Source: Actinophytocola sp035634895 (GTDB lineage Bacteria; Actinomycetota; Actinomycetes; Mycobacteriales; Pseudonocardiaceae). Taken from it: a DNA stretch of 64,000 nucleotides. Below the pieces are notes generated by a model. That model made no database searches and was not told the origin of the DNA. It saw nothing but the letters and a program-made list of their open reading frames with translations. Positions within the stretch are counted from its first letter, which is position 1. Every line of letters starts with the position of its first letter. The stretch covers positions 46,416 through 110,415 of the forward strand of contig NZ_DASQCC010000189.1 of the NCBI RefSeq assembly GCF_035634895.1. The letters are read 5' to 3'. This document shows positions 8,947 through 17,289 of this stretch, piece after piece. The translations under genes and the position numbers were made by a program.

Positions 8947-11895
8947 GTGCCCCGCACCAGATCTGGATCAGACATGGACTTCAGGTTGTTCGGCCCGTTC
9001 GAGGTGTGGCACGAGGGCCGCCAGCTGGATCCCGGCGACCACCAGCAGCGCCTAGTGCTGGTGATCCTGCTGCTGCACGCCAACCACACGGTGACCAAGG
9101 AATACCTGCAGGAATACGTCTGGCGGGGCCAGAAGACACCCCGGTCAGACCTTGTGACCAGTTACGTCGCGCGGCTCAAGAAGGTTTTCCAGGAAGTCGA
9201 GGACATCGCCTTCGACAAAACCCCGACGGGTTACGTACTCCGCGTCGACGAGAACTTGATCGACAAAGTCCGGTTCACCCGTTTGTCCGACCAGGCGCGG
9301 CGCGACAAAGACCCGAAGTTGTTTTATGACGCGTTGGATCTGTGGCGCGGCCCGTTTCTGTCCGACATAGACATCGACCGCGTCGGCGGCCCGTCCGTCG
9401 CCCCGCCCGAGGACCAGCGGATCGACGCGTTGGTGGATCTGGCGAACCTGGAGCTGGCCGGGGGCCGGCACCGGGACATCCGGGACCGGCTGCGTGCGGT
9501 GTGGGAGGAGGACCGCACCCAGCAGCGGCTCGCGGTCCCGTTGATGCGTGCGCTGATCGCCGCGGGTGATCACGTCCGGGCGGTCGAGGTGTACCACCAG
9601 TCCCGCGAGGCGCTGGACGAGCACGGCATGGACGTGTCCCGGGAGCTGCGGGACATGATGCGGCTGGCGCAGTACGGGGACCGGCTGTCCTCGCTGCCGA
9701 TCCGGCCGCCGCGGTTCAGCGGTCGCGCCGACGAGCTGGCGTTCGTGGACTCGGTGGCCGCGTCCGCGGTGGAGGACGGTCCCGCGGTGCTGTGGATCTC
9801 CGGCATGCCCGGCGTCGGTAAGACCGCACTCGCGATCAGCGCCGCGCACCGGCTGGCCGACGTGTTCCCGGACGCGCGCCTGTTCGTGGACCTCACCGGG
9901 TTCACGCCGAACGTCGCCCACGCCGAGCCCGCGTCCGCGCTGGAACGCCTGCTCACCGACCTGGGCGTCCCGCCGGAGGCCATCCCGCAGACCACGGCGG
10001 CCCGCGCCGAGCTCTACCGGACGGCGCTGGCCGACACCCGCACGCTGGTGGTGCTGGACAACGCGGCGTCCGAGGAACAGGTCGAACCGCTGCTCGGCGC
10101 CACGTTCACCCTGGTCACCAGCCGTGAGCAGGGCGCCTTGGTGCCCACCGACCACATCCGCCTCGAACCGCTGTCCGCACACGAGGCGGTCGAGTTGTTC
10201 CGGCGGCTCGTGCCCCAGGAACGGATACACGGCCATCCGGACAAGGTGCGTGAGGTCGTCCGCCTCTGCGGGCACGTCCCGCTGCTGATCCACCTGGTCG
10301 CCGCGCAGTTCCGCCGCCACCTGCGGTGGCCCCTGACGCACCTGCTCGACCTGCTGCGGGAGGCGTCGCCGGTCAGTCCGGACGCGTTGTTCCCGGCGCA
10401 GGCCTACGTCGCGTGCACGGTGTCCTACGACCAGCTGACCGAGGAACAACGCACGCTGTTCCGGTTCTTCGCCCTGGCCCCCGGGCCCGACCTGTCCGCG
10501 CCGGGAGCGGCCGCGCTCGTGGGCGTACCCGGGGTCCGGGGGCTGCTGGAGGACCTGCACCGGCTGAGCCTGCTGGAGGAGTCCGCGCCGGAGCGGTTCC
10601 AGATGCTCGACCCGCTGCGTGACTACGTTCTTGCCGCGCACCCGCCGGCCGAGCCGGTGGCGGCGGTCGACCGGCTGCTGGACTTCTACCTGGTCACCAC
10701 GGCCGCCGCGATCGGCGTCATGTTCCCCCTGCACCGCGACCAGCAACCCGCGGTGACCGCCACCTGCCCGGTCGTCCCGTCGTTCGCGGACCCGGCGGCG
10801 GCGCGGCGGTGGCTGGACGAGGAACGCGTCAACCTGGTCGCCGCGGTCCACTACGCCGCCGACCACGACCGGCCTGAGCACACCTGGCAGCTGGCCGTGC
10901 TGCTGTGGCAGTACTTCTACCTCTGCGGGCACCTGCGTGACTGGACCGAGACCCTCCAGAAGGCCGCCGCCGTGCTCACCGGCACCGGGAACACCCGCGG
11001 CCTCGCGCACGTGCGGCTGCGGCTGTCGGGAGCCCGGTGGCGCTCCGGTGCGCTGACCGAGGCCCGCACGCTCGCCGAGCAGGCACTGCCCCTGTGGGTC
11101 GAGCTGGGCGACGTGTCCGGCGAGGCCAGAACCCTGGCCGCCATCGCCAACGCCGCCAACAGTCTCGGCGACTACGCCGCGGCCACCGAGTACTTCACCG
11201 CCGCCTGCGACCGCTACGAACAGGTCGGCGACGAGCGGGGCCAGGCCAACGCGCTCGACATGCTCGGCAACGTCAGCGAGCTGCGCGGCGACCTCGAGAC
11301 CGCCGAACGGCAGCACCTCGCCGCCGTCACCCTGTTGCGACGCCTCGACCACCGGATGGGCCTCGCGCACTCCCTGGACAACCTCGGCTGCGTGCGGCAA
11401 CGGCTCGGCCGGCTCGACGAGGCGTTCGCCAACCACACCGAGGCCCGCGCGCTCGCCGTCGAGATCGGCGACCGAGTCAGCGAGGCCTACGCGCTCAACA
11501 ACCTCGGCAACACCCACCGCCTCGCCGGCCGCATCGACGAGGCCATGACCTACCAGCAACGCGCCCGCAGGGTCGCCGACCTCGTCGTCGACCCCAACCT
11601 ACGCACCCAGCTCTACCTCGACCGCGGCGAAACCGCCTGGGCGGCACGCGACGACCGCGCCGCCCTGCACGCCTACCGCGCGGCGCTCGACCTGTCCGCC
11701 GGCACCGGCGAACGCGTCCAGCGGGCCCGCGCGAGCCACCGCGTCGCCGAGGTGCTGCACGCCACCGGCCAGCACATGTCCACACACTGGCAGGACGCCC
11801 TGACCGAGTTCACCGACCTGGGCATGCCCGAAGCCGACGTGATGCGCGCCGAGCTGGCGAGCTTCACGTGCGACTGCGTCAGCTCGGGGTGTTGA
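8947..11895 (+). CDS. AfsR/SARP-type regulator with BTAD, NB-ARC and TPR domains
   Basis: The 982-aa protein has an OmpR-type winged helix (FRLFGPFEVW onward, residues 10-100), a BTAD helical domain (about 105-255), an NB-ARC ATPase with Walker A GMPGVGKTAL (near 286-295), then TPR repeats (about 700-960; repeats such as LDNLGCVRQRLGRLDEAFAN). Such proteins activate antibiotic or developmental genes in response to signals read by the ATPase and TPR part. I chose the GTG at 8947 because GGGGGAGG lies eight bases upstream; the ATG at 8974 lacks a good site. It is divergent from the TerY triad. The last 17 bp overlap the convergent XRE gene. Confidence 0.88.
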   Translation: MPRTRSGSDMDFRLFGPFEVWHEGRQLDPGDHQQRLVLVILLLHANHTVTKEYLQEYVWRGQKTPRSDLVTSYVARLKKVFQEVEDIAFDKTPTGYVLRVDENLIDKVRFTRLSDQARRDKDPKLFYDALDLWRGPFLSDIDIDRVGGPSVAPPEDQRIDALVDLANLELAGGRHRDIRDRLRAVWEEDRTQQRLAVPLMRALIAAGDHVRAVEVYHQSREALDEHGMDVSRELRDMMRLAQYGDRLSSLPIRPPRFSGRADELAFVDSVAASAVEDGPAVLWISGMPGVGKTALAISAAHRLADVFPDARLFVDLTGFTPNVAHAEPASALERLLTDLGVPPEAIPQTTAARAELYRTALADTRTLVVLDNAASEEQVEPLLGATFTLVTSREQGALVPTDHIRLEPLSAHEAVELFRRLVPQERIHGHPDKVREVVRLCGHVPLLIHLVAAQFRRHLRWPLTHLLDLLREASPVSPDALFPAQAYVACTVSYDQLTEEQRTLFRFFALAPGPDLSAPGAAALVGVPGVRGLLEDLHRLSLLEESAPERFQMLDPLRDYVLAAHPPAEPVAAVDRLLDFYLVTTAAAIGVMFPLHRDQQPAVTATCPVVPSFADPAAARRWLDEERVNLVAAVHYAADHDRPEHTWQLAVLLWQYFYLCGHLRDWTETLQKAAAVLTGTGNTRGLAHVRLRLSGARWRSGALTEARTLAEQALPLWVELGDVSGEARTLAAIANAANSLGDYAAATEYFTAACDRYEQVGDERGQANALDMLGNVSELRGDLETAERQHLAAVTLLRRLDHRMGLAHSLDNLGCVRQRLGRLDEAFANHTEARALAVEIGDRVSEAYALNNLGNTHRLAGRIDEAMTYQQRARRVADLVVDPNLRTQLYLDRGETAWAARDDRAALHAYRAALDLSAGTGERVQRARASHRVAEVLHATGQHMSTHWQDALTEFTDLGMPEADVMRAELASFTCDCVSSGC

Positions 11896-13144
11896 GCACC
11901 GGGACCAGCTCTCGGCGCAGGTCGACGGCCGCGCGGTGGGTGTGCCAGCGGCTGAGGGTGCGGGACAGGTCCCGCAGGTCGAGGCGGATGGTCGCCGAGT
12001 CGACCCGCGCGGCGTCGGCCAGCACCTCGTGGGCGGCGACGCAGGCCTGGTCGATCTCGCCGTTCTGGGCGTGCGCGAGCGCGCGGCGGATGCCGAACCG
12101 GGCACGGGACCGGCACGCGGTGAGCGGGATGGTTTCGAGCTGCTGGTCGAAGAGCTCGGCCGCGTCGCCGGGCTGCCCGAGCTCGTAGAGCGCCCATGCT
12201 CGGGTCAGTGCCACCTCGTCCTGGATCGTCGCCGAGCCAAGGACCGGTCCGTCGTCGTGCTGCGGTATGGACAGCAGCGTGGCCGCGCGGTCGAGTGTCT
12301 CCTGGTAGGCGCGGAGGTCGCCGGCGAGCGCGTGTCCCTGGGCCTCGCAACGCGCGGCGAGACCCAGGATGCGTGGGTTCGCGGTCTTATCTTGCTGGGC
12401 GCGCTGTGCCAGCTCGATGGTCTGGCGGGCGTCGTGCCGGTAGAGCGCGATCTCGGCGTGCCGGAACAGGCAGAAGCTCGCCATGTGCGGGTCGCGGCCC
12501 GTGGTGAGCTTGACGGCCTGGTCGGTCCAGTGCGTCGCGCCGTTCTCCTGACCGGCCTCCTGGCTCATCCAGCCGGCGAACTCGGCGACCCGGCCGGCCA
12601 GGATCAGCAGGTCGGAACGCATGGGCTCGGGGTTGGCGACGGCGAGGCTGCGCAGGGTGTGGACCTGCGCGATGACCTGTGCGAGCACGACGGCCGGGCT
12701 GGTCATGCGGCCGAGGGCGCGGTACTGGTCGAAGGAGGAACGCAGGATCGTGAGGGTGGCGTCGTCCACGACCGGGCGAGCGGTGCGGGTGACGGCGAAG
12801 CCCAGCAGGGCACCGGCGCCGGCGAGGACCTGGCGGCGGGGAAGCTCGGTGAAGCGCAACGAGCCGTCCTCCAATTCCAGCACCCACACGTCGTCGAGCG
12901 AGGTCGCGGCGGTGTCGGCGAGCGGGGCGCCGGTGGTTTCGGGTGGCAGCGCGGCGGCCAGCACTCCGTCGAGGCCGAGGGCGCGGTCGCAGAGCTTGGC
13001 GAACATCGGGTGCGCCCGCGCGTGCCCGTTCTCGATCTTGCTGACCTGGCCTTTGCTGTAGTTGATGCGGCGGGACAGCTCCCCGAGGGATATTCCCGCG
13101 TCAAGGCGATGTTTCCGCAACAAGGCGCCGAACGACTCGACCAT
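11879..13144 (-). CDS. XRE-family regulator with helical TPR-like sensor domain
   Basis: The 421-aa protein begins with an XRE helix-turn-helix (LRKHRLDAGISLGELSRR, residues 9-26; SKGQVSKIENG). About 320 residues of helical repeats follow, for example RAWALYELGQPGDAAELFDQ. I chose the ATG at 13144, preceded by GGGGAG. The layout resembles RRNPP-type peptide receptors (XRE plus TPR), and a gene for a small secreted peptide lies just upstream on the same strand, so a peptide ligand is a reasonable guess. It could equally be a regulator of morphological genes, as many actinomycete XRE proteins are. Confidence 0.82.
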   Translation of the reverse strand: MVESFGALLRKHRLDAGISLGELSRRINYSKGQVSKIENGHARAHPMFAKLCDRALGLDGVLAAALPPETTGAPLADTAATSLDDVWVLELEDGSLRFTELPRRQVLAGAGALLGFAVTRTARPVVDDATLTILRSSFDQYRALGRMTSPAVVLAQVIAQVHTLRSLAVANPEPMRSDLLILAGRVAEFAGWMSQEAGQENGATHWTDQAVKLTTGRDPHMASFCLFRHAEIALYRHDARQTIELAQRAQQDKTANPRILGLAARCEAQGHALAGDLRAYQETLDRAATLLSIPQHDDGPVLGSATIQDEVALTRAWALYELGQPGDAAELFDQQLETIPLTACRSRARFGIRRALAHAQNGEIDQACVAAHEVLADAARVDSATIRLDLRDLSRTLSRWHTHRAAVDLRRELVPVLNTPS

Positions 13145-13205
13145 CGGCAGTCTCCCCACCAGTGCTCCAGTGGCGAGTGAACCATCGGCTGAATCCTTTG
13201 GCAAT

Positions 13206-13242
13206 ATTCCTGGCGCCGAGACGTCGACCCGGCGCCAGGAAT
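13206..13242. terminator. 13-bp perfect hairpin between secreted peptide gene and XRE gene
   Basis: ATTCCTGGCGCCG (13206-13218) pairs perfectly with 13230-13242 around an 11-nt loop, directly after the peptide stop codon. There is no U-run, as is common in actinomycetes. It would end or attenuate the peptide transcript before the regulator. Confidence 0.75.
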
Positions 13243-13246
13243 CCCG

Positions 13247-13426
13247 TCACTCGATCCAGCCGTGCCCGTCGGTGGTGGCAGGCGTGGACGTCGTGGGCGA
13301 CGACTGGTTGGGCGCCGCGCCGGCGGTGGCGGCGGACGAGAGGAGCGGCACCGCGATCGCGACCGCCGCGGCACCGGCGAAGGCCGCGACGCGGGCTGTG
13401 AAAAAGGCAGAACAGGACCTCGGCAT
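13247..13426 (-). CDS. small secreted peptide precursor (59 aa)
   Basis: This gene starts at an ATG with AGGAGG five bases upstream. The product has a basic N-terminus, a hydrophobic core (AAFAGAAAVAIAVPLL) and a likely signal-peptidase site after ATAGA near residue 37. This leaves a Thr/Ser/Pro-rich mature peptide of about 22 residues ending in DGHGWIE. There are no Cys residues. It lies 102 bp upstream of the XRE-TPR regulator on the same strand and could be its signal; the alternative is a small cell-wall protein. Confidence 0.65.
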   Translation of the reverse strand: MPRSCSAFFTARVAAFAGAAAVAIAVPLLSSAATAGAAPNQSSPTTSTPATTDGHGWIE

Positions 13427-13507
13427 GATTCCTCCTGGTTTTCGAGAGGCGGCGTTTCGCGCCTACCAGAAGAATTCATGGTGAAGATATCGACGGACAA
13501 TGTATTG

Positions 13508-13535
13508 CCCGTTTCCCAATTAAGTAGGAAACGGG
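13508..13535. terminator. hairpin downstream of NUDIX gene
   Basis: CCCGTTTCC (13508-13516) pairs with GGAAACGGG (13527-13535) around a 10-nt AT-rich loop, 12 bp past the NUDIX stop on the minus strand. Confidence 0.6.
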
Positions 13536-13547
13536 AAACGGTATTGG

Positions 13548-14108
13548 CTAGAGGAGCCCCCGCGCCTTGGCGGTGAGGACGGCGAACGAGCTGCCGGCAT
13601 GCGGAAGCTTCCCGTCGAGCACCAGGCCGAGCAGCTCGTCGACGGCGATCCAGTGCACCTCGAGATCGGCCTCCCCCGGTTCGAGCCGCCGGGGCCCGCT
13701 GTTGGTGAGCCCGGTGGCGAGGAAAGCGTGGTCCTGGTGGTTGGTCAGTGAGTCGGCACAGTTGATGGTGCCGAGCGGGGCCCAACTGTCGGCGGAGTAG
13801 CCGGTCTCCTCGGCCAGCTCACGCCGGGCGGCGACCTCGGGCGTGGAGTCCCCCTCGTCGATCCGCCCAGCGGGCAACCGCCACTGCGTCTCGCGATGGG
13901 TGTAGATCCACTGCCGGGTGACGACGACCTGGCCGCGGCCGTCGAGCGCCAGGACGGTGACCGCGGGCGGGGCGATCACGTGGTCGTAGACCCCCTCCGA
14001 GCCGTCCGGCCGCAAGGCGCTGTCCCGCCGCACCTCAAACCACTGGGAGGCGAAGAGCACCTCTGAACACAGGCGCCTCCACCCAGGCCTAACCCGCTCA
14101 TCCGACAC
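13548..14108 (-). CDS. NUDIX hydrolase (ADP-sugar pyrophosphatase type)
   Basis: The 186-aa protein has a complete NUDIX box, GRIDEGDSTPEVAARRELAE followed by ETGY, with the REL..EE metal-binding core. An upstream strand, VVVTRQWIYTHRETQWRLPA, is typical of ADP-ribose/ADP-sugar hydrolases. It should cleave a nucleoside diphosphate linked to another moiety. The start is GTG at 14108; no in-frame ATG lies nearby. It is not obviously in an operon with its neighbours. Confidence 0.88.
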   Translation of the reverse strand: MSDERVRPGWRRLCSEVLFASQWFEVRRDSALRPDGSEGVYDHVIAPPAVTVLALDGRGQVVVTRQWIYTHRETQWRLPAGRIDEGDSTPEVAARRELAEETGYSADSWAPLGTINCADSLTNHQDHAFLATGLTNSGPRRLEPGEADLEVHWIAVDELLGLVLDGKLPHAGSSFAVLTAKARGLL

Positions 14109-14275
14109 CCGCCAAGTACACCACGAGCACCCGCCGCGACCAGCGACTCCATCATGGATCCGGCCACGATCTGACCTGATCGTCCAGGACGACCCGGCTC
14201 GATGACCATGACGTGACCCACGGGTGGGCCGTGCAGGACAAACTGTCAGCGCGACCGTAGTCAGGAGGGCTGGTC

Positions 14276-15337
14276 ATGGTGTCCGCGCTCTCGATGCCCG
14301 ACAAGATGATGCGTCTGGCCCTGTTCACCTATCCGCGACCGCTGGACATAACCCAGTTCTATCCCGCGCTGTCGCTCTACCGGATCTATCGCCCCTTCTC
14401 CCTGGCGGACTTCCGGTCGGCGGCGGAATACTACCTGAAGGAGAATCCGTTCTTCGCCGGATTCCATCTGGTTGAACGGAAGTTCGACGAGGTCGACGAC
14501 TTTCCGCTGACCTCGTTCCAGGAGTTGATCGCGGACGAGTACGAGAACTTCTTCGACGGCTTCCTGCTCGTGTCCGTGACCTTCGCGAACGAGCCGAACA
14601 TCCAGGGCATATTCACCGCCTTTCCGGTCTCGACGCAGGACGGCTACCGGTGTTTCCTCTTCCATCAGGCGTTGATGAGAAGTCTCAAGACGCAACAGGA
14701 CGAGTTCCGCGTCGCGGAGACTCTGGCGCGCCTCGGTGTGCGTGCCGACGATCTCGTCTCCTACCTCCCCGAACGAAAGGCGACGTCCGGGTCGAACGAC
14801 GCCGATCGCACCCTCCCCTTCGCGATCGGGGAGACGGTGGAGCCCGCGTCGAAGGTCGGCCCGTACCTCGACGAGATGAAGGAACATTTCCTGGCACGGT
14901 CCTGCGAGAACATGATCACGCTCAAGAACGGTCTGTACCACGCGTCGGACCTGCCTCTCGGTAATTTCCTGATCTTCCTGAGGATTTCCCGGGAAGTGGT
15001 CATGCGCAGCAGCGGCGTCCAGCTCCACCGCTACTACAACGCCCGGCAGGAAGAGTCGGTCGAGATCATCGAGTCCTGGGACTCGGTCGAGGAGATCGAG
15101 AGGGCCGGCATGGAACGAATCGCGGACATGCTGGAGCTTCCACACCGTTTCTTCGTCAACAACTACGGTGACGCGTCCAGCCATGACGGCTCCGATCTCG
15201 CGGCACACCACGGGACCCTCGTCAGGTACCAGTGGCACATGCCGAACGTGATCCTCAACCTGATGGCCGGGGAGCGCGCGGGAGCGGCCTGGACCATCAC
15301 CATCCGGGGCAGGGCGTTCAAGTTCCTCTCCACCTGA
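14276..15337 (+). CDS. uncharacterised 353-aa protein
   Basis: The gene has a strong ribosome site (AGGAGG six bases before ATG) and typical high-GC codon use. The protein is soluble and mixed alpha/beta, opening with MRLALFTYPRPLDITQFYPA and ending WTITIRGRAFKFLST. It has some look of an acyltransferase or condensation-like fold (an N-terminal ENPFFAGFHLVERKF strand), but lacks an HHxxxDG motif. I do not recognise it. A 129-aa gene and a VOC gene follow on the same strand and may share a transcript. Confidence 0.8.
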   Translation: MVSALSMPDKMMRLALFTYPRPLDITQFYPALSLYRIYRPFSLADFRSAAEYYLKENPFFAGFHLVERKFDEVDDFPLTSFQELIADEYENFFDGFLLVSVTFANEPNIQGIFTAFPVSTQDGYRCFLFHQALMRSLKTQQDEFRVAETLARLGVRADDLVSYLPERKATSGSNDADRTLPFAIGETVEPASKVGPYLDEMKEHFLARSCENMITLKNGLYHASDLPLGNFLIFLRISREVVMRSSGVQLHRYYNARQEESVEIIESWDSVEEIERAGMERIADMLELPHRFFVNNYGDASSHDGSDLAAHHGTLVRYQWHMPNVILNLMAGERAGAAWTITIRGRAFKFLST

Positions 15338-15375
15338 CGAGGCCGCGCGGCCGAGCCCGCCGGTACTGTGCGCCG

Positions 15376-15765
15376 GTGGCTCTCGACACCTCACACATCG
15401 TCGGCCGCCTGTTCGACGAGATCGCGGCGGAGTACTTCGACTTCACGATCACGGTCCAGGACAGGGAACTGGCCGACCGCTGGCTGCAACTGCGGGGCAA
15501 CTCGATCAACCTGCCGTACCCGCACGACGGCAAGCCGGAAGAGGTGCTGTCCGACCTCGGCTTCAACGACATCTTCGGCGGCGTCGAATGGCATGTCGAC
15601 GACTGGACGGCCGGCAGCTCCGTGACCGTCGACTGGGGCCCGCTCGGCCATCCGACCGACCACGCCGCCGAACGAGACGTGCTCGCGGCCATCGTCAAGC
15701 GCCTGCTGGAGAAGTACCTGGGACTACCAGCCGACTCCGAACGATGGGTCGTCAGCGAGCAGTAG
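15376..15765 (+). CDS. uncharacterised small acidic protein (129 aa)
   Basis: The GTG start at 15376 lies 38 bp after the preceding stop; the same frame runs upstream into the preceding gene, where it is not expected to be translated. The protein has no membrane segment and many Asp/Trp residues (GGVEWHVDDWTAGSSVTVDWG). Its size and acidity fit an immunity- or chaperone-like role, but no family is recognised. Confidence 0.6.
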   Translation: MALDTSHIVGRLFDEIAAEYFDFTITVQDRELADRWLQLRGNSINLPYPHDGKPEEVLSDLGFNDIFGGVEWHVDDWTAGSSVTVDWGPLGHPTDHAAERDVLAAIVKRLLEKYLGLPADSERWVVSEQ

Positions 15766-15809
15766 GTCCGTTCCGACCAGCCAGCGCCCGCCCGCGAAGG
15801 GAGATCATC

Positions 15810-16280
15810 ATGAACGACACCGGCCAGCAGGCCCCAAGGCGCGGGACGATCCAGCGGATGGACAACATCGCCATCGTCGTCGACGACCTCGCGGCCGCGA
15901 AGGCGTTCTTCATCGAGCTCGGCCTGGAACTGGAAGGCGAGGCGACCGTCGAGGGCGCCGCGGTGGATCGCCTCGTCAGGCTCGAAGGAGTCCGGTCCGA
16001 CATCGCGATGATGCGCACCCCGGACGGCCACGGACGGCTCGAGCTGACCAGGTACCACACACCGCCGAGCCGGGAAGGCAACCCGCACGCTCCGACGAAC
16101 ACGCTGGGCGCGCATCGCATCATGTTCGCCGTCGACGACATCGACGACGTCCTCGACCGCCTACGGCCACACGGAGCCGAGCTCGTCGGCGAGGTGGTGC
16201 GGTACGAGAACAGCTACCGGCTCTGCTACCTCCGCGGCCCCGCCGGCATCGTCGTCGCGCTGGCCGAACCGACCGGGTGA
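15810..16280 (+). CDS. VOC (glyoxalase/bleomycin-resistance) superfamily protein
   Basis: The 156-aa protein shows two paired beta-alpha-beta-beta-beta modules: MDNIAIVVDDLAAAKAFFIE at residues 17-36, and the second beginning HRIMFAVDDIDDVLDRL near 109. It ends in YLRGPAGIVVALAE with a metal-ligand Glu. AGGGAG precedes the ATG at 15810. VOC proteins bind metals and small electrophiles or antibiotics; the substrate here is unknown. It sits 44 bp after the 129-aa gene. Confidence 0.85.
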   Translation: MNDTGQQAPRRGTIQRMDNIAIVVDDLAAAKAFFIELGLELEGEATVEGAAVDRLVRLEGVRSDIAMMRTPDGHGRLELTRYHTPPSREGNPHAPTNTLGAHRIMFAVDDIDDVLDRLRPHGAELVGEVVRYENSYRLCYLRGPAGIVVALAEPTG

Positions 16281-16287
16281 CCAGGGC

Positions 16288-17187
16288 TCAGACGGGGAAC
16301 TTCACGTCGGTGAGGTCCTCGGAGACCGCCCACAGGTCGCGTTGGATGGCGATGTCGTAGGACTGTGGGCTGGAGGTGACCAGCTTCGGTCGTCCTCGGG
16401 TCTCGCCGATGCCGCTGGGTCCGTAGTACTGGCCGCCGAGGACGGCGGGGTCGGTGGCGGCCCTCAGGGTGGGCAGCGATCCCCTGGCCGCGTTCTGGGT
16501 GATCAACGGCGCGAGCCAGGTGAGGGGTAGGCGGACGACCGCCGGGGAGTTGCGTGGGAGTTCGGTGTTGGACATGCCCGGGTGTGCGGCCACCGCGACG
16601 GTGGTGCCGTGCTGGGCGAGACGCCGTTGCAGTTCGTAGGTGAACATGAGGTTGGCGAGCTTGGACTGACCGTAGGCGGCGGCTCGACCGTACGAACGCT
16701 CCCACTGCAGGTCGTCGAAGTGGATCGCGGCCCGGATGCGGTGGCCGACGCTGCTGACGGTCACGACCCGGGAGCCGGGCACGGGCAGGAGGCGGTCCAG
16801 CAGCAGCCCGGTCAGCGCGAAGTGACCGAGGTGGTTGGTGCCGAACTGCATCTCGAAGCCGTCGTGCGTCGTCTGCTTCGGGGTGTACATCACGCCGGCG
16901 TTGTTGATCAGCAGGTCGATGCGCTGGTGGGCGGCGCGCAGGTCCGCCGCCGCGGCGCGGACGGACTCCAGGGAGGTCAGGTCCAGCGGTTGCACGGTGA
17001 CGTCGCCGGTCATGCGGGCGGCGGCCTGCTTGCTCTTCTCGGTGTTGCGTACGGCCAGCACCACGGACGCCCCGCGTTCGGCGAGCACTCTGGCGGTCTC
17101 GAAGCCCAGGCCGGTGTTGGCGCCGGTCACGACCGCCACTCGGCCGCTCTGGTCGGGAACGTCCTGCTCGGTCCACGTCTCGCTCAT
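16288..17187 (-). CDS. short-chain dehydrogenase/reductase
   Basis: The 299-aa protein has the SDR cofactor motif VVTGANTGLGFETARVLAER (residues 19-38, TGxxxGxG), NNAG near 93, and YGQSK as the catalytic Tyr/Lys, with SSV upstream. The layout matches retinol-dehydrogenase-like or oxidoreductase SDRs of about 300 aa that use NADP(H). AGGAG precedes the ATG at 17187. It is divergent from a TetR gene across a palindromic operator, so it is probably the repressor's main target. Confidence 0.9.
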   Translation of the reverse strand: MSETWTEQDVPDQSGRVAVVTGANTGLGFETARVLAERGASVVLAVRNTEKSKQAAARMTGDVTVQPLDLTSLESVRAAAADLRAAHQRIDLLINNAGVMYTPKQTTHDGFEMQFGTNHLGHFALTGLLLDRLLPVPGSRVVTVSSVGHRIRAAIHFDDLQWERSYGRAAAYGQSKLANLMFTYELQRRLAQHGTTVAVAAHPGMSNTELPRNSPAVVRLPLTWLAPLITQNAARGSLPTLRAATDPAVLGGQYYGPSGIGETRGRPKLVTSSPQSYDIAIQRDLWAVSEDLTDVKFPV

Positions 17188-17204
17188 GTCAACTCTCCTA
17201 ACGA

Positions 17205-17246
17205 ACCGATGGTCTCTTACAGGCCCAACATTAAGAGACCATCGGT
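17205..17246. promoter_or_regulatory. 15-bp perfect inverted repeat, TetR operator
   Basis: ACCGATGGTCTCTTA (17205-17219) is repeated in inverse at 17232-17246 with a 12-bp spacer. A further AAGAGACC half-site follows at about 17254-17261, before the TetR gene. It lies between the divergent SDR and TetR genes and can control both. Confidence 0.8.
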
Positions 17247-17289
17247 CCATTGTCAAGAGACCGCCAGTCTGTAAGTTAGAGTGGTGTAC

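Noticed and set aside
9145..11559. Minus-strand frame of 804 codons opposite the AfsR-like gene
   Set aside because: Composition and lack of domains mark it as antisense shadow; the plus-strand gene has clear motifs throughout.
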